Below, piece by piece: positions 32,291 through 33,224 of a DNA stretch of 33,224 bases. The DNA is from JBIYSM02 sp044759095 (GTDB taxonomy: Bacteria; Bacillota; Bacilli; Brevibacillales; Brevibacillaceae). Numbering within the stretch: the stretch's first letter is position 1; each line of letters starts with the position of its first letter. The notes under the pieces were generated by a model. The model saw only the letters and a program-made list of their open reading frames with translations. It had not been told where the DNA came from and searched no databases. A program made the translations under genes and the position numbers. Where the stretch lies: positions 1 through 33,224 of the forward strand of contig NZ_JBIYSM020000044.1 in NCBI RefSeq assembly GCF_044759095.2, in the 5' to 3' direction.

Positions 32291-33015
32291 TATTGAACCT
32301 CCTCTTCGTCACTCCACCGCTTTCTTGTTTTCATGAGAGCGGCAGCAAACGCGGCGTCCCCGACGCCGTTCTTCGTTCCATCGGTGAGTCCGGCTTTACC
32401 CAGTCGAATCTTGCCGTAGTGCAGGGCATGAGTAAGCAGAACAGCCTCGTCCAGATTCAATGAAATCGTCACTGCTACCAAACTTGGAACTTCACTTTCC
32501 TGTTCCCGCTGAACTGCGATCACCGGCATGTCGCGTAGAAGCAGACCGGAGTGCGCCCCTGCTTCGTCCTCAAAGGAAGCATAGAGATGAACCCGCTCTC
32601 CTACAGCGATGTGCGGTGTCACTCCCAATACATTGTCCACCGGAATGCTCATTGCTGTAACGGACGCACCCAGTTTCGGCTCCAGAGTGCTCTCCCCATG
32701 TATCTCCAGATCTGTTTTTAGAAGCGGAAGCCCGCCCGTTACCCGTCGGGCGAGTGGCTGCCCAACGTACGCCGCCGTTTCCGACCAGGGGAGAAGCCCA
32801 TCTATTGGCGGCTTTCCGTTGTCTGACCAGGCTCCCAGTGTCAGCACCTCCTCCTCCAGGTCGTCCAATGTCAGCAGCATCCCCCCTTCTTTCATCACCC
32901 CATCCCGCAGCTTGATGTAGGAAAAGGTCTCAGGCTTCACCATCTGATAGGATCCGTAGGCCACACAGGCCGCAAGAAGCAGGGCTGCAGCCAAGCGCAG
33001 CGGATTGACCGGCAT
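32290..33015 (-). CDS. cpaB: CpaB/RcpC-like SAF-domain protein
   Basis: 241 aa. An N-terminal membrane helix (LRLAAALLLAACVAYGSY) is followed by a region with LPWSETAAYVGQPLARRVTGGLPLLKTDL (SAF type) and the C-terminal CpaB part (SIPVDNVLGVTPHIAVGERVHLYASF, VAVTISLNLDEAVLLTHALHYGKIRLG). First gene of the canonical Tad operon. GGGGAGGAG precedes the ATG. A 7-bp inverted repeat (CCCAGCT/AGCTGGG) at 33028-33063 touches this ribosome binding site. The gene begins about 50 nt after the rRNA terminator. Confidence 0.88.
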   Translation of the reverse strand: MPVNPLRLAAALLLAACVAYGSYQMVKPETFSYIKLRDGVMKEGGMLLTLDDLEEEVLTLGAWSDNGKPPIDGLLPWSETAAYVGQPLARRVTGGLPLLKTDLEIHGESTLEPKLGASVTAMSIPVDNVLGVTPHIAVGERVHLYASFEDEAGAHSGLLLRDMPVIAVQREQESEVPSLVAVTISLNLDEAVLLTHALHYGKIRLGKAGLTDGTKNGVGDAAFAAALMKTRKRWSDEEEVQ

Positions 33016-33065
33016 CTCGCTCTCCTCCCCAGCTTTTTTCCTAGCGTAAATGGAATAGCTGGGAC

Positions 33066-33095
33066 AAAAAAAGCCGTCCGGCTATACCGGACGGC
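33066..33095 (-). terminator. rRNA operon terminator
   Basis: Perfect 9-bp GC-rich stem GCCGTCCGG/CCGGACGGC with a 5-nt loop, followed on the minus strand by seven T. Confidence 0.95.
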
Positions 33096-33179
33096 ATAAA
33101 TGAAAAATGCCAACCCTGAAAAGGATTGGAATTCTGTTTGCTCCCTGAAAACTGGATACGCAAGTTTTGCACAAGGAAT

Positions 33180-33224
33180 GTGGATAAGTCCTCGACCGAT
33201 TAGTATTCGTCAGCTCCACGCGTT
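33180..33224 (-). rRNA. 23S ribosomal RNA, 3' end (partial)
   Basis: On the minus strand the last bases read GAGCTGACGAATACTAATCG then GTCGAGGACTTATCC, the conserved 3' end of Bacillus-type 23S rRNA. The gene continues beyond the window. The exact 3' end is placed to within a few bases. Between here and the terminator (33096-33179) there is spacer sequence and no 5S gene. Confidence 0.93.

Noticed and set aside
33096..33179. 5S rRNA or a tRNA after the 23S gene
   Set aside because: Only about 85 nt, no 5S-conserved blocks and no tRNA TTCGA arm or CCA end were seen.
1..33224. CRISPR array, prophage or integrative element
   Set aside because: No regularly spaced repeats, cas, integrase or phage structural genes were found; the only mobile trace is the short transposase relic.

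Overview
The window looks like a chromosomal segment of a Gram-positive member of the Bacillales. A Brevibacillus-like Paenibacillaceae is my best guess. The evidence is strong AGGAGG-type ribosome binding sites, the hslO / prsA-like / cysK / pabB / pabA gene order known from Bacillus, a SigA-like sigma paralog, and a 23S rRNA 3' end of Bacillus type at the right edge. The genus is inference; no search was possible.

Left part (1-8950) is a metal-handling region. It holds a secreted alkaline phosphatase, then a minus-strand operon of a Tat-exported two-domain multicopper oxidase, a ZIP transporter and TatA. Two near-identical 15-bp palindromes resembling MntR/DtxR-type boxes lie upstream of that operon. 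Next come a copC-copD pair, a plus-strand CadC-type ArsR repressor and a CDF efflux pump. The pump has its own promoter overlapped by a clear inverted-repeat operator. An N-terminally truncated ZIP gene and a small membrane protein follow.

Centre (8950-15900): a frameshifted transposase remnant, then pabA, pabB, cysK, a membrane-anchored PrsA-like foldase and hslO, all on the minus strand, then a SigA-like group 2 sigma factor. The Bacillus pab/fol operon order stops after pabA with a terminator, and the transposase relic lies just beyond it.

Right part (15900-33020) holds two Tad-type pilus/secretion loci end to end on the minus strand. The right-hand one (33015 down to 25942) is canonical: cpaB, cpaE, cpaF, tadB, tadC, flp, prepilin peptidase, tadE and a tadG-like gene. 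The left-hand one (24681 down to 15914) repeats the order cpaB-cpaE-cpaF-tadB-tadC in very divergent form. It is preceded by an unrecognised helical protein and an extra ParA/MinD-like protein, and is followed by seven small or medium genes, most with an N-terminal membrane segment, in place of pilins. It has no recognisable Flp pilin or prepilin peptidase, and both of its ParA/MinD-like proteins have lost the P-loop lysine. This second locus is the best candidate for an undescribed system. Two further unrecognised proteins (205 and 92 aa) sit between the loci.

The right edge is the 3' end of a 23S rRNA gene on the minus strand, followed by a strong terminator with no 5S gene between. The canonical Tad operon begins about 50 bases past that terminator.
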